DNA of 53,231 nucleotides from Gammaproteobacteria bacterium (GTDB lineage: Bacteria; Pseudomonadota; Gammaproteobacteria; Thiohalomonadales; Thiohalomonadaceae), in the NCBI GenBank assembly GCA_024709225.1, contig JANJXC010000041.1:1-53231 (forward strand), written 5' to 3'. Shown one piece after another: positions 33,851 through 42,790 of the stretch. Below the pieces are notes generated by a model that was given only the letters and a program-made list of their open reading frames with translations, was not told the DNA's origin and ran no database searches. Both the position numbers and the translations under genes were made by a program. The first letter of the stretch is position 1. Each line of letters starts with the position of its first letter.

Positions 33851-35008
33851 TCATATTTTCGTTGTTTCCAACGCACCCAACAGGCGATCGACCTGTTCAG
33901 TGGTGTGCGCAGCGGAGAGGGTGATGCGCAGGCGTGCGGTACCGTCGGGCACGGTGGGCGGGCGGATGGCGCTGATCAGGATGCCCTCCGTCAGCAGTGC
34001 CTCCGACAGTGTTACTGCGTTGGCGGAATCGCCCACCAATAGCGGCTGGATGGCGGTGGGGGAATCCATCAGTTGCAGCCCCAGTTGCTGTGCGCCGCCG
34101 CGGAAACGCTGCACCAGCGCAGCGAGATGTCCGCGGCGTTGCGCGCCTTCATCCGACTGGATCAGGCGCAGGCTGGCGCGTGTCGCTTCCGCCACCGCCG
34201 GCGGCAGGGCGGTGGTGTAGATGTAGGGACGCGCCTGCTGGATTAGGGTTTCGATGATCACTTCATCCGCAGCGACGAAGGCGCCGAAGCTGCCGAAGCC
34301 CTTGCCCAGGGTGCCCACCAGCAGCGGCAGATCCTGCGGCGTGAGACCGCATACCTCCATCGAGCCGCGGCCATGTTCGCCGATCACGCCGAGGCCATGG
34401 GCGTCGTCCATCATCAACCAGGCGCCGTGTCGTTGTGCGGTGTCGGCCAGTGCGCGCAGCGGCGCGATGTCGCCGTCCATGCTGAACACGCCGTCGGTGA
34501 CGATCAGCTGGCGCCGGGCCTTGCTTTCCGCGAGCCGTGCGGACAGCGACGCCACATCGCCGTGGGGAAAGCGCTGCAGCCGCGCGCGCGACAGCAGGCC
34601 CGCATCGAGCAGCGAGGCGTGATTGAGCCGATCCTCGAACACCGCGTCGCCCGCGCCGCACAGCGCGCTCACCGCGCCAAGGTTGGCCATGTAGCCGGTG
34701 GAGAACAGCAGGGCACGCGGATAACCGGTGAATTCGGCCAACTCCTCCTCGAGCAGGTGGTGCGGCGTCATGTGGCCGGTAACTAGGTGCGCCGCGCCGG
34801 AGCCGACGCCGTAATGTGCCGCGCCCTGCTGCATGGCGGCGATGACCGCGGGATGATTGGCGAGGCCCAGATAGTCATTGGAACAGAACGACAGCAGCGC
34901 ACGGCCGTCGACGACGAGCTCCGCGCCCTGCGCCGAGTCGACGACACGGCGGCGGCGGTACAGATGCTCCGCCTCGCGCTGCTGCAGTTCCTGTTCGAGT
35001 TCGTTCAT
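33851..35008 (-). CDS. bioF: 8-amino-7-oxononanoate synthase
   Basis: A 385-residue PLP enzyme that condenses pimeloyl-ACP with alanine. [53 protein letters not shown] and the PLP-lysine site [13 protein letters not shown] are all present. It follows bioB in the operon across a repeat element. Its upstream region lacks a strong ribosome site (only AGATCTTTT). Confidence 0.96.
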   Translation of the reverse strand: MNELEQELQQREAEHLYRRRRVVDSAQGAELVVDGRALLSFCSNDYLGLANHPAVIAAMQQGAAHYGVGSGAAHLVTGHMTPHHLLEEELAEFTGYPRALLFSTGYMANLGAVSALCGAGDAVFEDRLNHASLLDAGLLSRARLQRFPHGDVASLSARLAESKARRQLIVTDGVFSMDGDIAPLRALADTAQRHGAWLMMDDAHGLGVIGEHGRGSMEVCGLTPQDLPLLVGTLGKGFGSFGAFVAADEVIIETLIQQARPYIYTTALPPAVAEATRASLRLIQSDEGAQRRGHLAALVQRFRGGAQQLGLQLMDSPTAIQPLLVGDSANAVTLSEALLTEGILISAIRPPTVPDGTARLRITLSAAHTTEQVDRLLGALETTKI

Positions 35009-35015
35009 AAAAGAT

Positions 35016-35142
35016 CTGTCGCGGAGGCGCAGAGACGCAGAGGATGTGAGGTATTCATGGGGGCACTGCCGTAGTTCAGCCCCAATTAATCAGTAGCGGA
35101 ATCGGATTTGATCCACTCCGCACCTCTGCGTCTCTGCGACAG
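35016..35142. repeat. Inverted-repeat element, CTGTCGC / CGCAGAG family, between bioB and bioF
   Basis: CTGTCGCGGAGGCGCAGAGA and CTCTGCGTCTCTGCGACAG are complementary arms. It belongs to the same family as 10869-10984 and fills the bioB-bioF gap. Confidence 0.82.
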
Positions 35143-35148
35143 TAATGT

Positions 35149-36129
35149 TTATGCCGCCGGCGTCAAATCCAGCCGCCGGAACAGTTCGCGGTCGTGGCTG
35201 AGGGTGGCGTTGTCGGTGGTGAGCAGGCGGTCGCCGTAGAAGATCGAATTGGCGCCGGCGAGGAAGCACAGGGCCTGGGCCTCGTCGTGCATGTTCTGGC
35301 GGCCGGCGGACAGGCGCACAAAGGAGTGCGGCATGATGATGCGCGCCACGGCGATGGTGCGGATGAATTCGAAGATGTCGAGGTCGGGGCTGTCGGCCAG
35401 CGGCGTGCCCGGCACCTTCACCAGCAGGTTGATGGGCACGCTCTGCGGATGCTCCGGCAGGTTGGCCAGTTCCGCCAGCAGCGCGGCGCGGTCGGTGCGC
35501 GATTCGCCCATGCCCATGATGCCGCCGGCGCAGACGTTGATGCCGGCCTTGCGCACCTCGGCCAGGGTGTCGAGGCGCTCGTCGTAGGTACGGGTGGTGA
35601 CCACCTTGTCGTAATACTCGCGCGAGGTGTCCAGGTTGTGGTTGTAGTAGTCGAGGCCGGCCTCCTTCAGCTTGCTTACCTGTTCGGCGCTGAGCATGCC
35701 CAGGGTGACGCAGGTCTCCAGGCCCATGTCCTTCACCTGGCGGATCATCTCCAGCACGGCGTCGAGCTGCTCATCGCGTGGATTGCGCCAGGCCGCGCCC
35801 ATGCAGAAGCGGGTGGCGCCGCCGTCCTTCGCCTTCTTCGCCTCGGCCACCACCACGTCCACCTCCATCAGGGTGTCGCGCTCCAGCTTGACCTTCTTCT
35901 CGTGGTGCGCGCTCTGCGAGCAGTAGCCGCAGTTCTCGGCGCAGCCGCCGGTCTTGATGTTGAGCAGGCTGGAGGCCTGGATCACCGACGGGTCGAAGTG
36001 CTGGCGGTGCACCTGTTGGGCCTGGAACAACAACTCCATGAACGGGGTGTTGAAGAGCTGTTCCACCTCGGCGACCTTCCAGTCGTGGCGCAGGTCGGGA
36101 TCGGCTTGGCGTTGGGCGGCCTGGGGCAT
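35149..36129 (-). CDS. bioB: Biotin synthase
   Basis: A 326-residue radical-SAM enzyme that inserts sulfur into dethiobiotin. The [4Fe-4S] motif is C63-AEN-C67-GY-C70. The [2Fe-2S] ligands are visible as C in RFCMGAAW, C in ETCVTLGML and C in [13 protein letters not shown], with R in FVRLSAGR. It is the first gene of the biotin operon, divergent from comF with 67 bp between their starts, so the promoter lies there. bioA is not in the window. Confidence 0.97.
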   Translation of the reverse strand: MPQAAQRQADPDLRHDWKVAEVEQLFNTPFMELLFQAQQVHRQHFDPSVIQASSLLNIKTGGCAENCGYCSQSAHHEKKVKLERDTLMEVDVVVAEAKKAKDGGATRFCMGAAWRNPRDEQLDAVLEMIRQVKDMGLETCVTLGMLSAEQVSKLKEAGLDYYNHNLDTSREYYDKVVTTRTYDERLDTLAEVRKAGINVCAGGIMGMGESRTDRAALLAELANLPEHPQSVPINLLVKVPGTPLADSPDLDIFEFIRTIAVARIIMPHSFVRLSAGRQNMHDEAQALCFLAGANSIFYGDRLLTTDNATLSHDRELFRRLDLTPAA

Positions 36130-36196
36130 GGGTGTTCTCCGGAAAGGCGCTTACAATGAGGGTCGGCAGTATTCCCACCCACGGAAGGGTTGTCAA

Positions 36197-36910
36197 ATGC
36201 ATCGGAAACGCTGGGTTTACGACTGTATAAATTCTGTACGGCTCTGGTTATACCCGCCTACCTGCCTGCTGTGCGGCGCCCCCGGTGCCGCTGGCCTCGA
36301 TCTGTGTCCGGGATGCTTGCGCGCCCTGCCCTGGAACCCGTCCGCCTGTGATCGCTGTGCGGCGCCGCTGCCCATGCCCGGCACCTGCGGCCAGTGCCTG
36401 AACCATCCGCCCGCTTTTGATGCCGCCGTCACCCCGTTGCTGTACCGACCACCGCTGGACTGGCTGGTGCAGGGCTTCAAGTTCAACCAGCGCCTGGCCC
36501 CCGGACGGCTGCTGGGCGAATTGCTGGCCCGGCATGTGGAGCGGCATGTGAGCGCCCTGCCGGAGCTGATCGTGCCGGTGCCGCTGCATCCGGCCAGGCT
36601 GCGCGAGCGCGGCTACAACCAGGCGCTGGAACTGGCGCGGCCGCTGGCCCGGCAATTCGGCATCCCGCTGGCCCCGGGGCTGGCGCGGCGCACCCGCGCC
36701 ACCGCCACCCAGTCACTCCTCGGCGCCGAGGAGCGGCGGCGCAACGTGCGCGGCGCCTTTGAGCTGATCCAGCCGTTGACCGCGCGCCATGTGGCCATCA
36801 TCGATGATGTCATCGCCACCGGCTCCACCGTGGGCGAACTGGCCCGGCTGCTGCGCCGCGCCGGGGCGGAGCGCATCGAGGTGTGGGCGGTGGCGCGGGC
36901 GGGGTGGTAA
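36197..36910 (+). CDS. comF: ComF family protein (phosphoribosyltransferase-like)
   Basis: A 237-residue protein with an N-terminal zinc-ribbon (CLLCGAPG, CPGCLRALPW, CDRCAAPLP, CGQCLN) and a phosphoribosyltransferase fold. Its PRPP-like loop is VAIIDDVIATGSTVGELARLL, and VPVPLHPARLRERGYNQA is the family signature. ComF takes part in DNA uptake in naturally competent bacteria, together with ComM at the end of this window. It is divergent from bioB. Confidence 0.93.
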   Translation: MHRKRWVYDCINSVRLWLYPPTCLLCGAPGAAGLDLCPGCLRALPWNPSACDRCAAPLPMPGTCGQCLNHPPAFDAAVTPLLYRPPLDWLVQGFKFNQRLAPGRLLGELLARHVERHVSALPELIVPVPLHPARLRERGYNQALELARPLARQFGIPLAPGLARRTRATATQSLLGAEERRRNVRGAFELIQPLTARHVAIIDDVIATGSTVGELARLLRRAGAERIEVWAVARAGW

Positions 36911-37434
36911 GAAGCGCAAGGATGAGAGATCGCCAGATTGATGGACGCGTCGCTGCGCGACAGCATTTGAACTCCCGATCTTCCGACCTGCGGCAATAAG
37001 ACGGCCATCCAACAAAAACGATAGATATATACCCAATTTTTGGTATGACAGGCGCAGCATCAAAAACTAAGATGCGGATAAACAGCGGAGAGACCAGTTG
37101 GTATCAGAGTCAGCGACTAAATAGCTGTTCCGAATGGCTATCCATCTTCTCCGCGGCACGTAATAGGGCGGGCCGTGCCCGCCGCAACACGGCGCCCATT
37201 GGGCGCCCTATGCCTGGCTACCAATTCGGCACACTTGTTTAGACATTGCTGGCAAGGCACTCCCGGAAATTTGTACGTCTGCCGGGGCCCGCCTGTGCTA
37301 CAGCATCGCATTAGAGTGGTGGTCGCCCTATAGGGTGGAGGTTCAGTTGGTGGATTGGCGTGTTATCGATGTCCTCGCGGGTCCTGAGCATCAGGTAGGT
37401 TTAGCGTCCGACCCCATGAGAAAGGAAATTAAAC
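36911..37434. other. Gene-poor 524-bp region holding a hairpin element
   Basis: No convincing gene. TAGGGCGGGCCGTGCCCGCC and its inverted partner (37164-37210) are the only structure I see. The base composition is less GC-rich than its neighbours. It marks the left edge of the accessory region. Confidence 0.6.
37164..37210. repeat. TAGGGCG hairpin element
   Basis: TAGGGCG and CGCCCTA end a unit that holds two inner stems, GGCGGGC-CGT-GCCCGCC and GGCGCCCATTGGGCGCC. It is an isolated relative of the repeat families elsewhere. Confidence 0.65.
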
Positions 37435-38268
37435 ATGAAGAATCGGACCAGTTCTAAGCCGCGATGGCTGTTTCCGGTCTTGGTGTTGCTTTCGCCGATG
37501 ATGGGATGGAGCGCCACGGTTCAGGCCGCCGATGACTACGCCTTTCTGGGCCTCTACGAGCCGCGCAAGGCCGGGGTAGAATTCCCCATCTGTCGGGACT
37601 ACCGAATGGAGCACTTTCCGCTCAAGGATCGTGCGGCGTACAGCGAAGCGGCAAGGAGCTTCCGGGAACAGCACAAGGGCGAATCGCCGAGCCCCTATCT
37701 GCTTGAACCCGATAAGGCGGCCATCGTCTACCGCGACCGCGCCTACGTGAGCGGCTACAGCTGCGAGAAAGAGGCGCTGGGCGTCGCGACCGGCATGGAT
37801 GTGGAGGAGGCCCGCAAGCAGCTTGCCGAGCGTGTGGCCAAGAATCGAAAGAGCTACCGCAGCGAGCCGGAGATCGTCCTCATCTGGAAAGGTGGTGAAT
37901 ACAAACGCACGATCAGGAGGAACTACGACGGCCTCGAAATCACGTACACGGCCTACGACACAGGATCGGGCGCAAGGCTGACTGCCCAGGGCGTCAACAC
38001 CCGAGCCGACAAGGCGGCGGTTTTCGTTTTCCTCATCGACGGCAAGCAGGGAAGGCCAATGACCGTGCCTCCCGGCGGCAAGTTCAATCACAACTTCGGC
38101 AAGGTGACCCCCGGCTTTGTGGAGGTCTATGTCCAGTACCGGCAGCCGGAAGAGGATGCCGCCAGCGTTATCGACTTGGGAAAGGAATTCATCAGGGGAA
38201 AGATCGGCACGAAGGATGGTCGGCTAAAGGGCATGGACACGCCCCATGCCGACGGCAAGAGGGGCTAG
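37435..38268 (+). CDS. Secreted protein of unknown function (accessory region)
   Basis: A 277-residue protein with a signal peptide (about 1-31, ending VQA). The mature part is charged and soluble. There are two cysteines at FPICRDYRM and GYSCEKEA, which could form a disulfide. The C-terminal half is beta-rich (AAVFVFLIDGKQGRP, GFVEVYVQYRQPEE), like an immunoglobulin or transthyretin-type domain; this is a guess from the pattern. I do not recognise the family. The start follows GAGAAAGGAAATTAAAC. It is the first gene of the 37-44 kb island. Confidence 0.75.
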   Translation: MKNRTSSKPRWLFPVLVLLSPMMGWSATVQAADDYAFLGLYEPRKAGVEFPICRDYRMEHFPLKDRAAYSEAARSFREQHKGESPSPYLLEPDKAAIVYRDRAYVSGYSCEKEALGVATGMDVEEARKQLAERVAKNRKSYRSEPEIVLIWKGGEYKRTIRRNYDGLEITYTAYDTGSGARLTAQGVNTRADKAAVFVFLIDGKQGRPMTVPPGGKFNHNFGKVTPGFVEVYVQYRQPEEDAASVIDLGKEFIRGKIGTKDGRLKGMDTPHADGKRG

Positions 38269-38309
38269 GCGTATTGATTGTCACCGTTGGGACCCTGCGG
38301 CGGGCGGTA

Positions 38310-38358
38310 GGGGACGTACCGTTTTCGATTGAAAGTTCTGAAGCCGTGGTACGTCCCC
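38310..38358. repeat. GGGGACGTACC inverted-repeat unit
   Basis: GGGGACGTACC (38310-38320) and GGTACGTCCCC (38348-38358) are perfect 11-bp arms with a 27-base loop. It resembles the palindromic units linked to REP-associated transposases in other proteobacteria; no transposase is in the window. Confidence 0.7.
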
Positions 38359-38464
38359 GATTTGCAACCTTTTTTCGTTTAGCTGGGGTCATCTCGTCAC
38401 CTGAGTTTTCCTTGGCCTAGGTACGCATACGCCCGCGGTTTGAGGGTCGGGGAGGAATGGCACC

Positions 38465-40342
38465 ATGAAAGTACGGGTTTTTCACATTACATTGCTGAAC
38501 ATCTTCCTGCTGTTTGTCACCGATGCACTGGGGGATGTACACGGGCCGAATGGAACCCTTACGGTTTCTTACCTCTCGTCGGGTCCCGGACAGCCCGATG
38601 GTTACGAAAACGCCTCTGTTGATGTGAAACTCGCATTGCTCAACTGCGCCGGCGAACTCCACATCGCGGTGGAGCGTGTGCGTGGCTCGGTGAAGGCGAG
38701 CGATCGCTACTGGTTCGAGGGGAAACAGGTTCCCGCCAGTGCGCCGCCTCCCAATGCCCCGTCAGTGGAGTTCACGGGTACCGTGTTTCACCAAGCCCGG
38801 GAGCTTGGTCGTTTCGGCTTCGTGGGTGCGTGGGCTGCATCCGACTCGGCGGGCCTGAACTGCTTCGGCGGCAATACCAGGCCGGTCGGAAAATTCAAGG
38901 ATTGGGGGGATCAAGCAGCTCCTGAGAAAAGAGAGCAGTTCATCCGCGATTTAACCATTCGCTACAACGCCAGCCCCAAGCAGCTCACCAACCCGGCCAT
39001 TCACGAAGCGATTCGTAGCGCGCGTGCCAAGGCAAAACAGGAGGCAGAAGCTGCCGAGCGAGAAAGGCGGGCCAAAGAAAGACAGGCGGAGGAGCAGCGC
39101 AAGGCACAAGAGCACAAGGAAGCGGAGGCACAGGAGCGGAGCAAGCGCGAGGCGGCGACCGGCGCGGGCAATCAGGCCTACGCCAGCGGTGATTTTTGGG
39201 GGGCCGGTACAGCCGCTCAATCACCCTCCGGGACAGCTGGCAAAGCGGTACGTTCAGCAGATGGCCGCTACTACTCCCAGGGCAGTGATGGCCAACACCG
39301 GGAGATCAGCGCCGGGGAGTATCAGGCGATGAGAAACAGGGAGGCACAGGAGCGACAGAAGCTCGCCGACGAGGAGACCCAACGCAGGAATGACGCCATC
39401 GTTCAGCGCGCCCAGGCCGACCAGAAGCGCCAGCAGGTGCAGAGACAAAAACTGGACCAGGAGTTTGATCGAAAGATGGCGGTGTTGTCCGGGAGCTACT
39501 ATATCGCCGAGGCGGCACGAAATGCGCGTGGCAATATGGAGGCCGCCTCGCGCCTCCAAGGGAGCTATGCCTCTGCCGAAGAACTGGAAGCCGACTATGC
39601 ACGGCGGATGCGCAGCATCGAGCAGGAGAGTGCCAATCTTGCGGTCGCACAGCGAAGTGCCACGAACGCCGCGGTCGAATACAACTTCGGTGGCGGTACC
39701 GCCGCAGAACAAAGTTTAGGGGCGCTGACCGGGATGCTGGGCGCGATGATGCAAAATGCCGAGCGGGAAAAGCAAGAAGAGCGCGCCAGGGCGCTGCTAC
39801 GGGAAGAACGGGAACAAAAGCTGAAGGAAATCGCGGCTAGGCAGCATGCCGCCATGCTGGAAATGCGCAAGGGGTTCCTCGCCGGGTTTCCCGATGGCGG
39901 GGTGCCGCTCTCCTCCCACAAAGTACCAGCCGATGAGCTCTATTTTTTCGCATATACCTTCGATCCACGGACCATAGAGGCGCCCAAGCCGAATGTGGTG
40001 CTCACCAATACCTTCGCCGTTGCGCGCAGGAGTGACGGTACCTGGCCGTTCAAGCATGTCATCAACGGCGAAATTCAGGCCCTGACCCCGGGCCAAAACA
40101 CCCTCATGGGATACTACGAGAGCAAGGCAATGGCGGACGACATGCGCAATGCCTTCCAGCGCCTGGCGACGAAAAACGGCTTCGTGCTTGAGGAGATTGA
40201 ATACGCCGGTCGCCCGCGGAGCGGTGCGGCGGCATATGGTGGCGCTGCCGCCGACACAAACGTACAGCCGGACTTCTGGGCCAAGCCGGAGGGTGGCGGC
40301 AAGAAGACGAAACCAGGCGGTTCCGATGATTTCTGGAAATAG
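38465..40342 (+). CDS. Large secreted coiled-coil protein with repeated DFW motifs, unknown function
   Basis: A 625-residue secreted protein (signal peptide 1-23, ending ALG). Residues 26-150 are a beta-rich domain (GPNGTLTVSYLSSGPG). Residues 190-235 and 290-350 are long charged coiled coils (KAKQEAEAAERERRAKERQ). A third helical block runs 430-480, then a beta-rich C-terminal domain. The short motif DFW occurs three times, in SGDFWGAG (near 238), QPDFWAKP (near 602) and at the very end (DDFWK). I do not recognise the family. A strong GGGGAGGAATGGCACC precedes the ATG. Confidence 0.78.
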   Translation: MKVRVFHITLLNIFLLFVTDALGDVHGPNGTLTVSYLSSGPGQPDGYENASVDVKLALLNCAGELHIAVERVRGSVKASDRYWFEGKQVPASAPPPNAPSVEFTGTVFHQARELGRFGFVGAWAASDSAGLNCFGGNTRPVGKFKDWGDQAAPEKREQFIRDLTIRYNASPKQLTNPAIHEAIRSARAKAKQEAEAAERERRAKERQAEEQRKAQEHKEAEAQERSKREAATGAGNQAYASGDFWGAGTAAQSPSGTAGKAVRSADGRYYSQGSDGQHREISAGEYQAMRNREAQERQKLADEETQRRNDAIVQRAQADQKRQQVQRQKLDQEFDRKMAVLSGSYYIAEAARNARGNMEAASRLQGSYASAEELEADYARRMRSIEQESANLAVAQRSATNAAVEYNFGGGTAAEQSLGALTGMLGAMMQNAEREKQEERARALLREEREQKLKEIAARQHAAMLEMRKGFLAGFPDGGVPLSSHKVPADELYFFAYTFDPRTIEAPKPNVVLTNTFAVARRSDGTWPFKHVINGEIQALTPGQNTLMGYYESKAMADDMRNAFQRLATKNGFVLEEIEYAGRPRSGAAAYGGAAADTNVQPDFWAKPEGGGKKTKPGGSDDFWK

Positions 40343-40408
40343 CCCATTGCCGCGAACATATCCAAAACAGACGAATTGTCCATTGAGCGAAGGTAAGAGG
40401 AAGGGACG

Positions 40409-41725
40409 ATGCACCAAACGACAAAACTACTGTTTTCCCTGCTGGCCCTGACCTTGGTCGCGCTGGTCCCGGTGGGCAACACGATGGCCCAGAACCCAGT
40501 GATTGCGCGCTTCATGTTCGAGGATGCGGAAGCGGCCTATGCAAAGAAGGACTACGTCACCACTCTGGCCAAGCTGGAAGAGGCCGAACAGGAATTCGGC
40601 AAGATCAATCCCCCGATCCTGTACCTGCGTATCATGGCGCGGCACGGCTCGCTAATTACCAAGGAGGACTTCGACACCATCGAGCGGCTGCGCGAGGAGA
40701 CCGCACGCTACCTGAGGGACTATGGCGAGTTGGAAAGCGTTCGCGACCACGCGCGGGAGGTTTACCAAGTCTTTACGAAGCTAAGGAAGTACCCGGCGAC
40801 GAGGGCTGAGTATGCGGAGTATGCGAAACATGAGTCTGAGCTGCGTGAGCGGTTACGGCCAGGCAGAAGTTTCCGAGATAGCTTGGGCGTGGGCGGCGAG
40901 GGCCCCGAGATGGTAGTGATTCCGACGGGGAGCTTTATGATGGGTTCACAGCCGGGCGAGGCGGGGCGGAAAAATTCGGAGGGCCCGCAACATAAGGTCA
41001 CTATCGCGCGCTCCTTTGCCATAGGTAGGTACGAGGTGACCGTCGGCGATTTTGGCCGTTTCGTGGCAGCGACCGCGTACCGGACGGACGCGGAGCGAAA
41101 TGTAGGCAGAAAGGGATGTGTCACCGAGAAGAACGGGAAGATGCAATACCTAGAGGGGAGCTCATGGCTAGCCACGGGCTTCCGTCAAGAAGTGAATGAG
41201 CCCGTCACCTGCGTGAGCTGGAACGATGCCATTGCCTATGCCGATTGGCTATCCACTCAAACCGGGAAGCGCTATCGGTTGCCAACGGAGGCGGAGTGGG
41301 AGTATGCGGCACGGGCTGGGACGCAGACGGCCTACTACTGGGGAGACGACCCCGACCAGACGTGCCGCCATGTCAACCTGTTTGACCAGGCATTGAAGCG
41401 CAAATCCCCGGAGTGGGCGGCGGTCAGCTGTGACGATGGTGTGATTTATACGGCCGAGGTGGGACGTTACATGCCGAACGCCTTTGGTCTGCACGATATG
41501 TTCGGCAACGTGTTTGAGTGGGTGGAGGATTGTTGGCACGAGAATTATGAGGGAGCGCCGACGGATGGGAGTGCCTGGACGAGGGGCGATGACTGCGGCA
41601 AACGGGTGAAGCGCGGCGGGACGTGGTTGGCCTTACTTCCTGGGGTGCGCTCTGCCGGCCGCGATTGGGGTAGTGCCGCCGCGCGTAGCTATATATCTGG
41701 TTTTCGTCTAGCCCAGGACTTATAG
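40409..41725 (+). CDS. Secreted SUMF1/FGE-fold protein with helical N-terminal domain (paralogue 1)
   Basis: A 438-residue secreted protein (signal peptide about 1-27). Residues 30-135 form a TPR-like helical domain (FEDAEAAYAKKDYVTTLAKL). Residues 165-436 form a formylglycine-generating-enzyme fold: PEMVVIPTGSFMMGS, RLPTEAEWEYAARAGTQT, NAFGLHDMFGNVFEWVEDCW, and GGTWLALLPGVRSAG to the end. The cysteine pair that makes formylglycine is missing where GGSxxC...C is expected. It is therefore probably not a sulfatase-activating enzyme. It lies 66 bp after the coiled-coil gene. Confidence 0.85.
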   Translation: MHQTTKLLFSLLALTLVALVPVGNTMAQNPVIARFMFEDAEAAYAKKDYVTTLAKLEEAEQEFGKINPPILYLRIMARHGSLITKEDFDTIERLREETARYLRDYGELESVRDHAREVYQVFTKLRKYPATRAEYAEYAKHESELRERLRPGRSFRDSLGVGGEGPEMVVIPTGSFMMGSQPGEAGRKNSEGPQHKVTIARSFAIGRYEVTVGDFGRFVAATAYRTDAERNVGRKGCVTEKNGKMQYLEGSSWLATGFRQEVNEPVTCVSWNDAIAYADWLSTQTGKRYRLPTEAEWEYAARAGTQTAYYWGDDPDQTCRHVNLFDQALKRKSPEWAAVSCDDGVIYTAEVGRYMPNAFGLHDMFGNVFEWVEDCWHENYEGAPTDGSAWTRGDDCGKRVKRGGTWLALLPGVRSAGRDWGSAAARSYISGFRLAQDL

Positions 41726-41751
41726 GCGAAAACGTGACGCACACTGATAAG

Positions 41752-41819
41752 AATAAGTGGGGTCAGATAAAACTTATTTGCTGAGTCGTCTATTAAAGTC
41801 TGATCTGCCCCCACTTATT
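41752..41819. repeat. AATAAGTGGGG inverted-repeat unit
   Basis: AATAAGTGGGGTCAGAT pairs with ATCTGCCCCCACTTATT with a mismatch. TGGGGTCAGA-type ends are common around REP-associated transposase units. It follows the first SUMF gene by 26 bp. Confidence 0.65.
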
Positions 41820-41833
41820 TCCGATAGCTCGCC

Positions 41834-41962
41834 ATGGTTGGCAGGCGACTGCGCATGGCGTATAGCGCGAGGAGGGAATTGGTTTTCTTGACTTTGGCCG
41901 GTTACCGCGAGGCATTACGGGTGCTTAGCGAAGACAGGTTTGCTTATGCACTGGCGGCATAA
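41834..41962 (+). pseudogene. Possible remnant ORF (42 residues)
   Basis: A 42-codon frame reads like protein coding rather than noise in its second half, LTLAGYREALRVLSEDRFAY, then ends at TAA. It has no good ribosome site and sits between two repeat-like stretches. It may be the tail of a decayed mobile gene. I cannot name it. Confidence 0.25.
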
Positions 41963-42045
41963 TTTTATGGGGATCAGTCAGGATCTGCCTCCTTTAATTT
42001 GACGTCAGCCGTAAAACAGAAAACGTTCCACTGAGGAAAATGAGG

Positions 42046-42702
42046 ATGAAGAAAATAGCACTATTGCTCGGCATGGCTATCTTGATGACAGGTTGCGCAA
42101 ATACTATTGAATCGTTCTATAACAGGCAGGTGGTAGAGGACCAATTGATCACCCAGGATACGGGTGAGCAAGAGATTGGTACACTTGCTGTTACTGCGCA
42201 ACGCAGGTTGATCATAGGAAATTTAAAGACAGGAAATTTTTGTTCAGAGCCACCACCAGAAGTAGCGGACTCGATAACCGCGGCAATAGCTGCGGCATTA
42301 AAAGCCAACATTTCAGCGGAAAAAAACCTTAGCGCAGAACTCGCTAGCAATTTCGCAAGACATGTAAACCAATTATACAAACGAGCACATACCGTACAGC
42401 TTTTTAGGGATGCTACGTATCATTTATGCGTGAATTCAGTTAACACCGCAAACGGAACGAATGGCTCTTATCAGTCGTATAGAGCCGATATAACAAGCAT
42501 GGTCACGAGTATTCTTCCATACTTGGAAAAAGAGGTTTCGGCATATTATCAAGTTGAGAAAGTTAGAGCTGAAAACCCACCTTCGGTGTCTCAGGAAACG
42601 ATTATTTGTGACTCGAGTTCCAGTCTTGATAAGAAGGGCAACGGTAGTGAAAACAAACTATCAACTACCATCAATTGCCGTCCACTCTCTCAACATCAAT
42701 AG
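42046..42702 (+). CDS. Lower-GC lipoprotein of unknown function
   Basis: A 218-residue lipoprotein: hydrophobic MKKIALLLGMAILMTGC with the lipid cysteine. The mature part is rich in Asn, Ser and Thr, and holds a helical stretch around residues 75-115 (ITAAIAAALKANISAEKN). Three further cysteines could pair. I do not recognise the family. Codon use is clearly less GC-rich (many AAA, ATA, TTA) than the neighbours, which suggests acquisition by transfer. The ATG at 42046 is preceded by GAGG at good spacing; the ATG at 42040 is an alternative. Confidence 0.75.
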   Translation: MKKIALLLGMAILMTGCANTIESFYNRQVVEDQLITQDTGEQEIGTLAVTAQRRLIIGNLKTGNFCSEPPPEVADSITAAIAAALKANISAEKNLSAELASNFARHVNQLYKRAHTVQLFRDATYHLCVNSVNTANGTNGSYQSYRADITSMVTSILPYLEKEVSAYYQVEKVRAENPPSVSQETIICDSSSSLDKKGNGSENKLSTTINCRPLSQHQ

Positions 42703-42790
42703 CGAGAATACAACGCCTTAGAACACCAAGGCACAGAATAACAATCGGTCTACCGTGAATGGCAGCAGCTACTTCAATAATGGATAGATA

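Noticed and set aside
37045-37242. Small gene (65 codons) in the 36.9-37.4 kb gap
   Set aside because: It has no ribosome site, crosses the TAGGGCG hairpin element and resembles no known protein.
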